From Linum tenue (Eukaryota > Streptophyta > Magnoliopsida > Malpighiales > Linaceae): a stretch of 64,000 bases of DNA. The stretch lies in assembly GCA_946122785.1 (NCBI GenBank), contig CAMGYJ010000008.1, forward strand, positions 4,737,742-4,801,741, written 5' to 3'. The notes under the pieces were generated by a model. The model worked only from the letters and a program-made list of their open reading frames with translations. It searched no databases and was not told the DNA's origin. Shown here one piece after another: positions 1 through 12,052 of this stretch. Every line of letters begins with the position of its first letter. Position 1 is the stretch's first letter. The position numbers and the translations under genes were made by a program.

Positions 1-3000
1 CTCCGCCTTTTCCTTCTCAGTAGACGGGCTCTGTTTGGATGTTAATGTAAAGTGGTTAGCAAGAGGACAGCTAACAGCCTTAGCATTATCCATGTTGAAA
101 CGTTGAAGTACTTTCTCAATGTACTTCTCTTGTGACAACCATATCTTCTTGGCACCTCGATCCCGAATGATCCTCACGCCAAGAATCTGCTTTGCTGGTC
201 CCAAGTCTTTCATGGCAAAAGACTTGCTCAACTCCTTCTTCAAATCATTGATCTTTGAGACGTTCTGCCCAACAATTAGCATATCATCCACATAGAGCAA
301 AAGTATGATGAAATCTCCATCAGGAAATTTCTTCACGAACACGCAGTGGTCTGAAGTAGTCTTCTTATAGCCTTGCTCCCCCATAACAGACTCAAACTTC
401 TTGTACCATTGCCTTGGTGCCTGCTTCAAGCCATACAAGCTCTTTCTGAGCCTGCACACATAGCCCTCCTTGTTTTTCTTCTTGAAGCCTTCTGGTTGCT
501 CCATGTAAATCTCTTCCTCCAAATCACCATGAAGGAAGGCAGTCTTCACATCCATTTGCTCAACCTCCAGGTTAAGACTTGCTGCTAGTCCCAGCACAGT
601 ACGAATGGATGTCATTTTCACCACAGGTGAAAATATCTCGTCAAAGTCAATGCCTTTCCTTTGACTGAAGCCTTTCACAACTAGTCTGGCTTTGAAGCGT
701 GGCTGACGGTTGTGTTCATCATGTTTGATCTTGAACACCCACTTGTTCTTCAAAGCTCTCTTTCCTTTTGGCAACTTCACCAGCTCAAATGTGTTGTTCT
801 CATACAAGGAATCCATCTCGTCTTGCATGGCTTCTATCCACCTTTGCTTGTGTTCATCATTCATAGCTTCTGTGAAGCTTTCTGGTTCTCCGCCGTCAGT
901 AAGTGAGACGTATTCAGTCTCGGGATATCTGGTAGACGGTCGTGAAATTCTACCAGATCTTGTTGTTCGAACAGGAGAACCTTCTATGGCTGGTGGTTGA
1001 CCATCGTCATCAGCATCTTCTGGTTGAACCTCCACATGGGCATATGGTTCAACTATCTCAGGCTGATCATGTTGTGCTTCTTCTCCAACTTCTGTAGGCG
1101 CTGGTGTTGGAGGCACTAGCTCAAGGTTTGGCTGACTAGCATCAGTACTAGGAATTTCTTTCCTAGCAACAACATCTTCGATGGTCTCATTCTCGATGAA
1201 CACAGCATCACGGCTTCTGATAAGCTTCTTCTGGATTGGATCAAAGAATCTATAGCCAAACTCATTTTGACCATAGCCAATGAATACGCACGGTCGCGTC
1301 TTTGAATCCAACTTTGACCTTTCATCTTTTGGAATATGGACAAAGGCCTTGCAACCAAACACCCGCAAATGTTTGTAGGAAACTTCTTTTCCAGTCCACA
1401 CCTTCTCTGGGGCGTCATACTTCAGTGGCACACTGGGTGACCTGTTCCACACGTAAACTGCTGCAAGCAGTGCCTCCCCCCAGAAAGATTGTGGTAGCTT
1501 CGAGTGTGATAACAAGCACCTGACTCTCTCTAGCAGGGTCCTGTTCATCCTTTCAGCTAGCCCATTCAATTGCGGCGTCTTTGGTGGTGTGAATTGCTGC
1601 CGAATTCCATGTTCCTTGCAGAAGGTAGCAAACGGGCCTCTGTACTCTCCACCATTGTCAGTCCGGATGCACTTCAGCTTCTTGCCAGTTTCCCTCTCCA
1701 CCAGGGCCAGGAATTGCTTGAAAACGTCTAGGGCCTGATCCTTGGTCTTCAAGGTATACACCCAAGTCTTCCGTGAATGATCATCAATGAATGTCACGAA
1801 ATATCTGGCACCTCCAAGTGATTTGACGTTGACATCGGGTTCACAAAGATCTGAGTGAACTAGATCCAACACGTTCTTCGCTCTTGAAGGGATGGAACTT
1901 TTGAAAGCAACTCGGTTTTGCTTTCCCGCAAGGCAATCGACACACTTCTTTAGATGAACATGATCCAACCCAACTATGACTTTCTTCTGGGCTAACTTTG
2001 CCATGGACTTCTCACTCATATGACCGAGTCGTTTGTGCCACAATTCAATTGTGTCACCATTCTCCGCTGAGTTGACAATCTCTGGGGAGATCTTGGCTTC
2101 CGTCACATACAGCTTTGACAGCTTCTTGCCCTTGGCCAACACCAAGGAGCCTCTGGTGAGTTTCCACTGGCCATTGTGAAAGGTGTTACAGTAACCTTCC
2201 TCATCCAACTTGTCTACAGAGATGAGATTCAGGCGCATTTCTGGAACATGCCTGACATCCTTCAGTAGTAGCTTTGTACCATTCATCGTCTCCAAGCATA
2301 CTTCTCCTTTTCCAATAACTTTGGAAAGGTTGCCATTTCCCATCCTTACCACACCAAAGTCACCTGGTGTGTAAGATGAGAAAAATTCTCTCTTGGACGT
2401 CACGTGGATGGTAGCACCACTATCAACCACCCAGCTTGTCTCCTGTGTTGTCAGGTTGACAACATCTTCCTCGTAGACAATATTGAACTCATCAACGGAG
2501 TTTGCACCATCATCATCACTGTTCTCATCTCGTTTGCCCTTCCTTCTCTCGTTTCTGAACTTTGGGCAAAATCTTCTTATGTGGCCCTTTTCCTTGCAGT
2601 GATGACAATTGATATTGGCAAACTTGTTGGACTTCCCTCGACTCTTGCCTCTTTGCTTCGAGCCTCTCGCTTCACTTCTTCCTCTGCTTCTGAAATCCAC
2701 CGCCAAAAGGTCTGACTGGAAAGATGATGAGGATGCACCTTGTGATCTTTTCCGCATCTCTTCATTTAGAACCCCACTTTTGACGATCTCCATGTTGATA
2801 ACTCCATCTTTCGCAGAGTTGGTAAGTGAAATTTTTAGCGTCTCCCAAGATTCTGGAAGGGAAGCCAGAACGAGGAGAGCGACCACCTCATCTTCCATCT
2901 TTATGCCCATACCGGACAACTGATCCACGATCCCTTGAATTTCGTTCAAGTGATCCGCCAAGGATTTGCCTTCCTTGTATTTCATCTGGACCAACTTGGT

Positions 3001-3306
3001 CAGATAAAATAATTTGTTGTTGCCGGTCTTTGATGCATAGAGTGCCTCCAGCTTGTTCCACAGAGTTCTGGCATGAGTTTCTCCGCTAATGTGGTTGTAT
3101 ACATTATCGTCGACGAACTGTCGAATGTAGCCACATACTTGCTCATGCTTGAACTCCCATTCCTCTTCAGTTTTGCCATCAGGTTTAGTTGGGCTAAACA
3201 CCGGCAAATGCAACTCCGTCACGAGTAGGAGATCCTTCATCTTGTTTCTCCATATGTGATAGTTGGAGCCATTCAGACTTATCATCTTGCTTGTTTTTGC
3301 CTCCAT
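1..3306 (-). CDS. gag-pol polyprotein of Tnt1-like copia element (3' end beyond window)
   Basis: The frame starting at 3306 stays open for 1102 codons to the window edge, with no stop seen. In order it shows: a UBN2-type gag; a CCHC zinc knuckle (starts CHHCKEKGH); an aspartic protease with the DSGA active site; the GAG-pre-integrase HKRLGH motif; the integrase core; and a reverse transcriptase whose YVDD box lies at 283-294. RNase H should follow outside the window. The protein copies the element RNA, packages it and inserts the cDNA. The intact frame suggests a recent, possibly mobile copy. The usual glycine of the integrase HSDLCGP block appears as E (HSDLCEP), perhaps a private substitution. 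Confidence 0.88.
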   Translation of the reverse strand, partial: MEAKTSKMISLNGSNYHIWRNKMKDLLLVTELHLPVFSPTKPDGKTEEEWEFKHEQVCGYIRQFVDDNVYNHISGETHARTLWNKLEALYASKTGNNKLFYLTKLVQMKYKEGKSLADHLNEIQGIVDQLSGMGIKMEDEVVALLVLASLPESWETLKISLTNSAKDGVINMEIVKSGVLNEEMRKRSQGASSSSFQSDLLAVDFRSRGRSEARGSKQRGKSRGKSNKFANINCHHCKEKGHIRRFCPKFRNERRKGKRDENSDDDGANSVDEFNIVYEEDVVNLTTQETSWVVDSGATIHVTSKREFFSSYTPGDFGVVRMGNGNLSKVIGKGEVCLETMNGTKLLLKDVRHVPEMRLNLISVDKLDEEGYCNTFHNGQWKLTRGSLVLAKGKKLSKLYVTEAKISPEIVNSAENGDTIELWHKRLGHMSEKSMAKLAQKKVIVGLDHVHLKKCVDCLAGKQNRVAFKSSIPSRAKNVLDLVHSDLCEPDVNVKSLGGARYFVTFIDDHSRKTWVYTLKTKDQALDVFKQFLALVERETGKKLKCIRTDNGGEYRGPFATFCKEHGIRQQFTPPKTPQLNGLAERMNRTLLERVRCLLSHSKLPQSFWGEALLAAVYVWNRSPSVPLKYDAPEKVWTGKEVSYKHLRVFGCKAFVHIPKDERSKLDSKTRPCVFIGYGQNEFGYRFFDPIQKKLIRSRDAVFIENETIEDVVARKEIPSTDASQPNLELVPPTPAPTEVGEEAQHDQPEIVEPYAHVEVQPEDADDDGQPPAIEGSPVRTTRSGRISRPSTRYPETEYVSLTDGGEPESFTEAMNDEHKQRWIEAMQDEMDSLYENNTFELVKLPKGKRALKNKWVFKIKHDEHNRQPRFKARLVVKGFSQRKGIDFDEIFSPVVKMTSIRTVLGLAASLNLEVEQMDVKTAFLHGDLEEEIYMEQPEGFKKKNKEGYVCRLRKSLYGLKQAPRQWYKKFESVMGEQGYKKTTSDHCVFVKKFPDGDFIILLLYVDDMLIVGQNVSKINDLKKELSKSFAMKDLGPAKQILGVRIIRDRGAKKIWLSQEKYIEKVLQRFNMDNAKAVSCPLANHFTLTSKQSPSTEKEKAE

Positions 3307-3328
3307 TGGACGTGGCTCTGATACCACT

Positions 3329-4021
3329 TGTTGGGCGCAGCGGGTGAGAATAGCGGGTAAATATATTGCACTAAGAAATCACACGCTTGTAAAAAGTTCA
3401 CAAATAAGTTGGACCTGGTGGCAGAGCCTCCAGAATTACGGTAACCAACTTACTTAGATCAATTTACTTCGGTAATTTAATAATGCAATATACTACGACT
3501 ATTCTCAAAATAGCAACAAGCATAGATAATAATAAATGACACCGAGGATTTACGTGGTATACCCTGATTTTGGGCCAGTCCACGGGAACAGCAGCTCCGG
3601 AGTATTTCTTTACTATAACAATGATAGGTTACAGAGATTTTCTCGATACAAGCAATAGAACACACGGTGTTTCCCAAACAACCTCACTATTTCACTCACA
3701 AGGAAATCTCATATCTACCCGTGATTGTGAAAACGTTTCACAATCGAAACCACAAGAAAGAAATAGAACCGAGAGCTAGCAAAGAGGAATGATGAAGATG
3801 GAAAAATGGGATGCTTTCCAAAGGGAACTCAACGTTCCTTTTATAGCAAAAGAAGAGGGAACCAAATTAATGAATTTGGTTGGGAGTTCACCTGCTTCAT
3901 CTGCTTGCCATTCACCTTTTTTTTTTTTTTTTTTTTTTTTGAATTATCACCGCCAATCTTGTTGGCCTTTTCCCTGTCACATGAGCCGGGCCCAATAGTT
4001 TATGTTGACGTGGCACTAACA
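3329..4021 (-). repeat. 5' LTR of the Tnt1-like element
   Basis: A 693 bp sequence bounded on the + strand by TGTT...AACA. It starts two bases after the tRNA-Met primer-binding site. It holds a T-tract around 3918-3941 and a block (3551-3592) with the words gatttacgtggtat and ccacggga. A closely similar block lies in the LTR of the copia element at 36086-40949. The right boundary rests on the TGTT/AACA symmetry only. Confidence 0.7.
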
Positions 4022-4158
4022 TTTTACTTGGGTACGCATTCAAAATTAATTAGAATCTGTGAATTCAAATATTATTATTAAGAATTCTTGTTATAATTAT
4101 TTCTAGCCATGTTCTTGTTTGTGAAAAAACCATCTAGCTCCCTAATCAATCAGCTTGA
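4022..4158. other. AT-rich spacer
   Basis: No gene, RNA or repeat structure is seen between the LTR and the following MITE. Confidence 0.5.
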
Positions 4159-4166
4159 TATGAGTT

Positions 4167-4637
4167 CAGGGGCGGAGCTACATTGGCCCTAAGGGGGCCC
4201 CGGCCCCCCCCCCCCTGAGAATCTCGAACTTACGTGTAAACGGTTTAGGATAATACGTATAAACAAGAAAGTATTTAATAAAAAGACAAAACGTGCAGAT
4301 TATAACATGAAATTTGAGTTAGCCTAACGGAATTGGCAATTTAGAAGGACCAAATGGTCACGGGTTCAATTCTTGAGGTGAGCATATATTTTATTTTTTT
4401 ACCTTTTTGGTAAGCAGTAGCCCTCTCCTTTCTTTTTTGGAAGCTAGTTATTAGCTAATTCGACTATTGTCATTATATTTTTTTATGATTTGTAGTGAAC
4501 TCAATGTGAAAAAGTTTTGAGTTTTAATTATAATAATATGTTTTTAAAATAATTTTTATTACTAGTTTTTCCTCTTTTGCTGTAACGTATTAAGAAAATT
4601 CCAGCCCCCCGATGATTAAATCCTGGCTCCGCCCCTG
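4167..4637. mobile_element. hAT-type MITE, 471 bp, with 8-bp target-site duplication
   Basis: The ends are inverted repeats starting CAGGGGCGGAGC on both strands, the C-A-G-G-G start typical of hAT elements. Immediately outside them is a perfect 8-bp duplication, tatgagtt, at 4159-4166 and 4638-4645. There is no coding capacity. The interior has a C-tract near 4201-4215 and a stretch near 4320-4380 with the words tagcctaacgg and gggttcaattc, which loosely resemble tRNA A and B boxes. Confidence 0.88.
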
Positions 4638-4740
4638 TATGAGTTTGATGCTGGCGGCTGTAAGATTACAAATCACACAGTGCGCGCATCGGATGTATAG
4701 TGAAGATTTGCATTGTCTTGCATACTTCTCACTATGGAAG

Positions 4741-4744
<4 letters not shown>

Positions 4745-4814
<70 letters not shown>
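4745..4814. repeat. (AT)n microsatellite
   Basis: An uninterrupted AT dinucleotide run of about 35 units. The rest of 4646-4872 shows nothing recognisable. Confidence 0.97.
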
Positions 4815-4817
<3 letters not shown>

Positions 4818-4873
4818 GTCTGGTGAATTCAGTTGTGGTTCAACTAGCTTTCTGATACTTTCGGTGTACATTG

Positions 4874-5277
4874 GGGTCGTTTGCTTGATGGATTTGGTTT
4901 AATGATGGACTTTGTTCAAAATTCATTGTTTGTTTCAAGTATTTAGAGGTAATAAATGCGTGGGATTCATCGATATTGGGGGTCCAAATCCTTGGAGCCC
5001 ACGGACTTGAAAATCTCACTTTTTTAGGTGAGAATAGATCATGGACTTTTGAAGGCCATCATTTTTTACCAACCTACCAAGTTATATTTTCTCTTTTCTT
5101 ATATCATTGAGGACAATAAAGGTAAATAACACTTCATACATATAACTTTAATTAACAAAATCCATCATGAAATATATCAAACAACCAATTGTGTTTATCA
5201 TATTCAAGGTTTTTCAAAACTCAAGTTATACCAAAACATTCTTTTTTTTTTCAAATTCACGAAGCAAACGATCCCTA
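4874..5277. mobile_element. MITE-like repeat with GGGTCGTTTGCTT ends, copy 1
   Basis: The left end reads gggtcgtttgctt and the right end gaagcaaacgatccc, an inverted pair with one inserted base. A longer relative lies at 33586-34470, again just downstream of a lectin copy. The two share the words ccaaatccttgg, aatccatcatgaaatatatc and the same termini. The superfamily (PIF/Harbinger or hAT) is not resolved because no clean target-site duplication is seen. Confidence 0.6.
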
Positions 5278-5532
5278 GATTACAATCCAAATAGTGCACC
5301 AAAAAGATAAGAGATTTTTTTTTTGTGTTTAACCGTGTAAGTATTCATCTCACTTATTTTGTACGATAGTCTCTTGAGAAGATATACAAAATGAAATTTG
5401 TGTGAATTTAGATCAAAGTGGGCATATATGCATCAATGCATGTAGTGTTCTTCTTCTCTTATCTCAATAATAGCTATCAAAGGTCGACCATAATTAACGT
5501 GATACATTAATTAACGTGAGCATGGTCACGAT
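5278..5532. other. 3' flank of lectin A, duplicated downstream of lectin C
   Basis: This stretch is alignable by eye with 34471-34850, sharing gagaagatatac, gtgtgaatttagatcaaa and catatatgcat. It holds no gene. It shows that lectin copies A and C share their 3' flank, whereas lectin B has a different one. Confidence 0.65.
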
Positions 5533-6333
5533 CTAGTCGTAATGGGAGTCCAAATCTGAGGAGAAGGACCAAGAGTAGACGGTGTGAGATTGATACCTCC
5601 ACGCCGTCGAAGCAGAGAACCCAAACACCGCCCACTCCGTCAAGTAACTCCTCAAATCCACCTCATAACACACGCTATCCATAGAAACGTCCGTCAAGTT
5701 CTCCGTCACTCCCGTGAAAAGTGCACACAGTTTCCCGCCGTCGTACGACACCCGCGCCCACATCCTCGTCCCATCCACGTGGCTCTTCCACCTCTTGCTG
5801 ACGACCGAACGCATGGAGCTGACGTCAATGCCAACGTGGCTCTCGCTTCTCCACGTGTCCCACTCGTTGTCTTAGGTGTCGAACTCCACGGCGACGAACG
5901 GGTTGTCCGCCGCCGCGGCGTTGAACGTGTGGTTTACGTCCACCAGCCCCAGCCGGCCCTGGGAGGCGTCGCCGGTTGGGGCGACGTAGTCGGCGGAGGC
6001 GAGGAAGAACGCCAGGCCGTCGCAGGTCCAGGCGCCGCCGTCGTTGTCGATTGCGAAGGTGAAAGCGGTGGTGAAGTTGGCCAGATGGCCAGTGGACCGG
6101 TCCCACAACCGCATCGGTTTCGGGTACCTGGCCTGACCGGAGACGTAGTAGTTGAACCCGGTGAGCCGGACGCCGGAATCCGCGCAGTGAGCGTCGCCGT
6201 ATAGCCTGACGGCGGACGGGTCGCAGCACGGCTCGAAGCTCGTGAAGTTGAAGGACAAACCTGCAGGGGTTTCGCTGGCCGCCGTCGTGATGGTGGATAT
6301 AATTACTGTCGTGATGACGACGGCTGCAATCAG

Positions 6334-6714
6334 TGTAAGCCCAATTCCCGTAAGTGACTAGGGAATAATTGTGGCCCAAGTGTAATTATCATTTAATGGT
6401 TTAATATATAAGGTAAATCCTATATTGATTAGGTTAATGATAGGTAAATTCCTAATATACCCTGATGGTGGGTCTATATAAAGAAACCCTAGGATTGGTC
6501 CTCTCTCAACCCATTACGTAGAATTTCTTAGCCATCACAGAAATCTCTAAACCTAAAACCTAAAGGGGTCAAGAGGGAGAAACTCAATTCCGGTGATTAC
6601 TACTTCAGCGTCGCCGCCGCTCTCGTCATGGATCGAGGTAGGTTTCCTTGATCTATTACCGATTCGTGAAATCATCTAATTCTAAGATCCATGCTATTAT
6701 GATTTATGTTTACA
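6334..6714 (+). repeat. 5' LTR of young copia element
   Basis: 381 bp, TGTAAG...TTTACA. It contains ctatataaag near 6473-6482 as a likely TATA box. Confidence 0.93.
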
Positions 6715-6808
6715 TGTGGTATCAGAGCCTTAGGTTTACATGAATAGATGATTTTCGCTTACGTATTTTATTTCCGCTGCATCTGTCTGCCAAGCTCTGC
6801 GTATGAGA

Positions 6809-6878
6809 GCCATTATGCTTCGGCTGTAGGGTTTCCAATTGTCAAGCGCCATTATGCTTCGGCTGTAGGGTTTCCAAT
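6809..6878 (+). repeat. 31-bp tandem repeat in the copia leader
   Basis: Two identical 31-bp units at 6809-6839 and 6848-6878, separated by 8 bases, lie in the untranslated leader between primer-binding site and gag. Confidence 0.85.
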
Positions 6879-7475
6879 CCAATTTTTTTATTTGATTAAG
6901 CTACTGTTTGTCAAATTCCAATTCAATTGTTTCTCCCTCTTGCTATCTATTGGCTGCATATGTGATTATTGAATACATTTATGAGATGGGTTGATAAAGT
7001 TCTTGTGTTTGTGATAACATGCTTGAGTTTCCCTGATAATTAATTTGATCAGTAGGTTTGATGATTGATCAGTTAAGTAATTATTATAATAATTATGTTA
7101 TGATTAATTTGTTGATCAGTTGCTTTGACTTGAGTTAAATTTTATCTTTGATATCTATGTTATAATTAATTTGTTAGTCACCAAAGTGGCCAAATTAGAA
7201 GGTTTATAGATATCAAGTTGAATCAAGTTCAACTACTAATGTTTACGTGATGCTTTAAGGTTGAAGTTCGTGATTATAAAATATTTTGAATCGCCCAAAG
7301 GTTGATTGCTCGTTTTATAATTCATGAACATTATTGTGGTAAATTGATGTGCTTGGTTAGATATATTTAGTATATCCAAAGATTGCAAGTATATCTAATT
7401 TGAGTATGTCTATCACCAATTATATGATTATTTTGAGCGTCAATTACGATTATTTATCGCATATATATTGTTGTT

Positions 7476-10400
7476 TTGCCCAAAGGTAGCACCAATATAT
7501 GTTTTATGTTTATGCTTACGAATCTGTATTATAGTTTATGCTTATTACCCAAAGCATTAATGTGTGAGTACATGTTATATATGTTTGCAACATCTGTTCC
7601 TGTTTCTCTTCATTCGCAAGCCACGTCTGTTGTTAAGTTTAATGGCCTCAACTTCTCTGAATGGGCTGAACAGGTTCAGTTTCACCTCGGTGTTCTGGAT
7701 CTTGATTTGGCACTCTTAAGTGAGAAACCTGCTGCTCTTACTGATACTAGCAGTGCTGAGGAAAAGTCTTTCCATAAAGCTTGGGAAAGATCTAACAGAC
7801 TAAGCCTAATGTTTATGCGAATGACTGTAGCAAACAACATTAAGTCAACTTTCAATGATACTGAAAGTGCTAAGGAATTTATGAATTCCGTGAAAGAAAG
7901 CTCTCAATCTGAGTCTGCTGATAAGTCGCTTGCTGGGACACTGATGGGTACGCTAACCACCATGAAGTTTGATGGTTCTCGTACCATGCATGAGCATATC
8001 GTCGAAATGACGAACATTGCAGCAAGACTAAAGACCATGGGAATGGAAGTGAATGAAAATTTCCTAGTAACGTTCATCCTTAATTCCTTACCTCCAGAGT
8101 ATGGCACATTCCATGTGCATTACAATACTCTAAAGGATAAATGGAATGTGCATGAGTTACAAAGCATGCTCATTCAAGAGGAAGCAAGGCTTAAGAAACC
8201 AGGAAATCATTCTGCCAATCTTGTTGGTCATAAAGGAGCTGGAAAGAAACCATGGAACAAGAATGGGAAGGTCAAGGAAGGACTATCAAAGCTTAATGAG
8301 TCATCTGCCAAAATCCACAAGAAGGAACCAAGTAAGGATATATGCCGCTTCTGTAAGAAAGCCGGACATTATCAGAAAGATTGCTTGAAAAGAAAGGCAT
8401 GGTTCGAAAGAAAGGGTAAGCCTAGTGCTTCAGTATGTTTCGAATCAAATTTAACTGAGGTTCCTTATAATACTTGGTGGGTTGACACTGGTTGTACCAT
8501 TCATGTTTCCAAAACAATGCAGGGATTCCTTACGACCCAAACCATAAGGCAAAATGAGAAGTTCATCTATATGGGAAACCGAGCCAAAGTTCCAGTTGAA
8601 GCTATTGGGACTTATCGTTTGGTTTTAGATACTGGCCATTATTTGGACCTTGTCAATACCCTTTATGCTCCTTCTATTTCTCGTAATTTGGTTTCGATGT
8701 CTCAACTAGATAAGGCTGGGTATTTTTGGAACATTGGAAATGGTTCTATTAGTTTGTTCAAACATAATGCTTTATTGGGTTCTGGTACCCTTGTTGATGG
8801 TTTGTACAAACTAAAGCTTGATACCCTATTCGCTGAGACTCTCCTAACCTTGCATCATAATGTTGGTATTAAACGTGGTTTGTTTGATGAATCCTCTGCT
8901 TACTTGTGGCATAAACGGTTGGGTCACATATCCAAAGAAAGAATGGAAAGGTTAGTAAAGAATGAAATCCTTCCTCATTTGGATTTTACTGACCTTGGAA
9001 TTTGTGTTGAGTGTATTAAAGGAAAACACACAAAACACACACTTAAGAAAGCAGCCACAAGAAGCTCACAGCTCCTTGAAATTATACACACAGATATTTG
9101 TGGGCCTTTTGATGTTCCATCACTTGGTGGAGAAAAGTATTTCATTACCTTTATCGATGATTTTTCACGTTATGGATATATCTATTTGCTGCATGAAAAA
9201 TCTCAGTCGGTAGATACCCTTGAGGTGTTTATCAATGAAGTTGAGAGGCAATTAGAAAGAAAGGTGAAAATTGTCAGATCTGATAGAGGTGGAGAATATT
9301 ATGGAAAATATGATGAAAGTGGACAGTGCCCTGGTCCATTTGCTAAGTTCCTAGAAAGACATGGTATTTGTGCTCAATACACTATGCCAGGAACACCGCA
9401 ACAAAATGGTGTTGCAGAAAGGCGGAATCGTACTTTAATGGATATGGTTAGGAGCATGTTAAGCAACTCATCTTTACCCAAATCATTGTGAATGCACGCT
9501 TTAAGGACCGCTGTGTATTTGTTAAACAGGGTTCCTAGTAAAGCAGTTCCTAAGACACCTTTTGAACTGTGGACGGGAAGGAAACCCAGTTTAAGGCACC
9601 TGCATGTTTGGGGTTGCCCAGCGGAAGTGAGAATATATAATCCACATGAAAAGAAACTGGACTCACGAACAATCAGTGGTTTCTTCATTGGTTATCCAGA
9701 AAAATCTAAGGGGTATCGATTTTATTGCCCTAACCATAGTACAAGAATTGTTGAAACTGGAAATGCTAGGTTCATTGAGAATGGTGAAGTTAGTAGGAGC
9801 TTAGAGCCACGCAATGTGGAAATTCAAGAAGTTAGAGTGCAAATATCCTTGCCTCTACCCTCTTCTCAAGTTGTTGCTCCTGCACATGTTGAGCATGATA
9901 ACGATTTGCAGGAACAGCAAATGAACGATCAAGCACCACATAATATTGCTATTGAGAATGAACCTAACATAGATGAACCACAAGAAATCGCATTAAGAAG
10001 GTCTACAAAAAATCGAAGGCCTGCAATTTCTGATGATTATGAGGTTTATCTTCACGAGTTAGAATCTGATTTAGGACTCTATCATGATCCAGTTTCATTT
10101 TCACAAGCCATGGAAAGTGAGCATTCTGATAAATGGTTAGCTGCCGCGAAAGAAGAGATGAAATCTATGTATAAAAATGAAGTTTGGGACCTTGTTGATT
10201 TGCCTGAAGGTTGTAAAAGAGTTGGTAATAGATGGGTCTGGAAGACCAAACACGACTCTAATGGCAATATCGAAAGACACAGGGCCAGACTTGTTGCCAA
10301 AGGTTTCACTCAGAAAAGTGGTGTTGACTATAAAGAGACATTTTCACCCGTCTCTAAGAAAGACTCCTTAAGGATTGTCATGGCAATGGTAGCTCATTAT

Positions 10401-11660
10401 AATCTAGAGCTCCATCAGATGGATGTGAAAACCGCCTTTCTGAATGGGAATTTAGATGAAGCAGTCTATATGGATCAACCTGAAGGTTTTGTGGTTGAGG
10501 GAAAAGAACATATGGTGTGTAAATTAAAGAAGTCAATATACGGACTTAAACAAGCTTCCCGACAATGGTATATTAAGTTCAATGATACCATTACATCTTT
10601 TGGATTTAAGGAGAACATCGTCGATCGATGTATATATCTGAAGATTAGTGGGAGTAAGTTTATAATTTTAGTTCTGTATGTTGACGATATCTTGCTTGCT
10701 ACTAATGATCTTGGTTTATTACATCAAACCAAGGAGTTTCTCTCTAAGAACTTTGAAATGAAGGATTTGGGTGAGGCATCCTATGTGATTGGAATAGAAA
10801 TATTTCGTGATAGATCACAAGGACTGTTGGGATTGTCTCAGAAATCATACATTAACCGGATCCTAGAGAGATACAACATGGCTGAATGCTCTGCAAATGT
10901 CGCTCCAATTCAGAAGGGAGATAGATTTAGTCTCAAACAATGTCCAAAGAATGAATTGGAACGCAAGCAAATGGAACACATTCCTTATGAATCTATTGTT
11001 GGAAGTTTGAATTATGCACAAACTTGTACCAGACCAGACATCAGTTTTGCTGTCGGAATGCTGGGCAGGTATCAAAGTAATCCAGGAGTAGATCATTGGA
11101 AAGCTGCAAAGAAGGTACTAAGGTATTTGCAAGGAACAAAAGACCACATGCTCACCTTTAGGAGATCTGATCACCTTGAGGTGATTGGATATTCAGATTC
11201 AGATTATGCTGGATGTGTAGACACCAGGAAGTCTACTTTTGGCTATTTGTTCCTTCTAGCCGGAGGGGCAATTTCATGGAAGAGTGCGAAGCAATCTGTT
11301 ATTGCCACATCCACTATGGAAGCTGAATTCATAGCTTGTTATGAAGCTACGAATCATGGTTTATGGCTGCGGAATTTTATTTCTGGACTTGGAATTGTCG
11401 ACACTATCGCCAAGCCGCTGAAAATTTACTGTGATAATTCCGCAGCGGTATTCTTCTCTAAGAATGACAAGTATTCGAAGGGTGCTAAGCATATGGAGGT
11501 GAAATACTTTGTCGTTAAGGAAGAAGTTCAGAAACAAAGGGTGTCGATCGAGCATATTAGCACACAGCTTATGATTGCTGATCCATTAACAAAAGGATTG
11601 CCTCCTAAGACATTTACTGAACATGTCGAAAGGATGGGGATTATAGGACGTCATGATTAA
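7476..11660 (+). pseudogene. copia gag-pol with a single in-frame TGA
   Basis: One frame runs from 7476 to 11660, broken only by TGA at 9489-9491 followed directly by ATG at 9492 in the same frame. The position is normally tryptophan in copia integrases, so TGG to TGA is the likely change. Gag probably starts at 7581, since the residues before it look like leader. In order there are: gag; CCHC zinc knuckle (8343-8384); protease with DTG at 8484-8492; HKRLGH pre-integrase motif; integrase core (about 9085-9480, continuing past the stop); reverse transcriptase with YVDD at 10677-10688; and RNase H to the end. Without readthrough this copy cannot make reverse transcriptase. Confidence 0.93.
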
Positions 11661-12052
11661 AGTTATTTTATGTTTCATGGATTGACACTTTGAGCTCATT
11701 TATTTTTGTTTCTGGAATAAAGTTATGAATCTTGTTTTATTTATTATGACCAGTATATATACATTATGCATTATGTGAACAGAACAAGATTTTGTCTTTA
11801 GTAAAGACATTATTGTTGGACCATTATGACTACCTTGTTATGTGTCGTATTGAGCATGAGACTGGTTTTGTGGTACATGGAAGGGACTATGTCGATAAAT
11901 TGATATAGAACCGCCATGATCTTAATCTAGTTTTCATACTTGATTATGACTTTATGGTGAACCAAATATTATGGATTTATCTTATGATGTGCACACTTAT
12001 GTTTATTATTAGATCTTGTGATATATAATGACACATGGACCAAGTGGGAGAA

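Larger units (their letters stand above)
1..4021 (-). mobile_element. Ty1/copia (Tnt1-like) LTR retrotransposon, left part outside window
   Basis: The element reads right to left: 5' LTR at 3329-4021, primer-binding site complementary to 3314-3326 (matches the 3' end of plant initiator-Met tRNA, two bases from the LTR), then gag-pol running off the left edge. The 3' LTR is not in the window, so neither LTR divergence nor target-site duplication can be read. The gag-protease-integrase-RT order is that of Ty1/copia. The gag, integrase and RT sequence looks closest to the Tnt1/Tork type. Confidence 0.92.

Noticed and set aside
5584..6204. Long open frames opposite the lectin genes (also at 15974-16456, 34790-35635, 29274-29798, 57917-58591)
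   Set aside because: They mirror GC-rich lectin codons on the other strand, have Arg/Pro/Val-rich low-complexity translations and no known domain.
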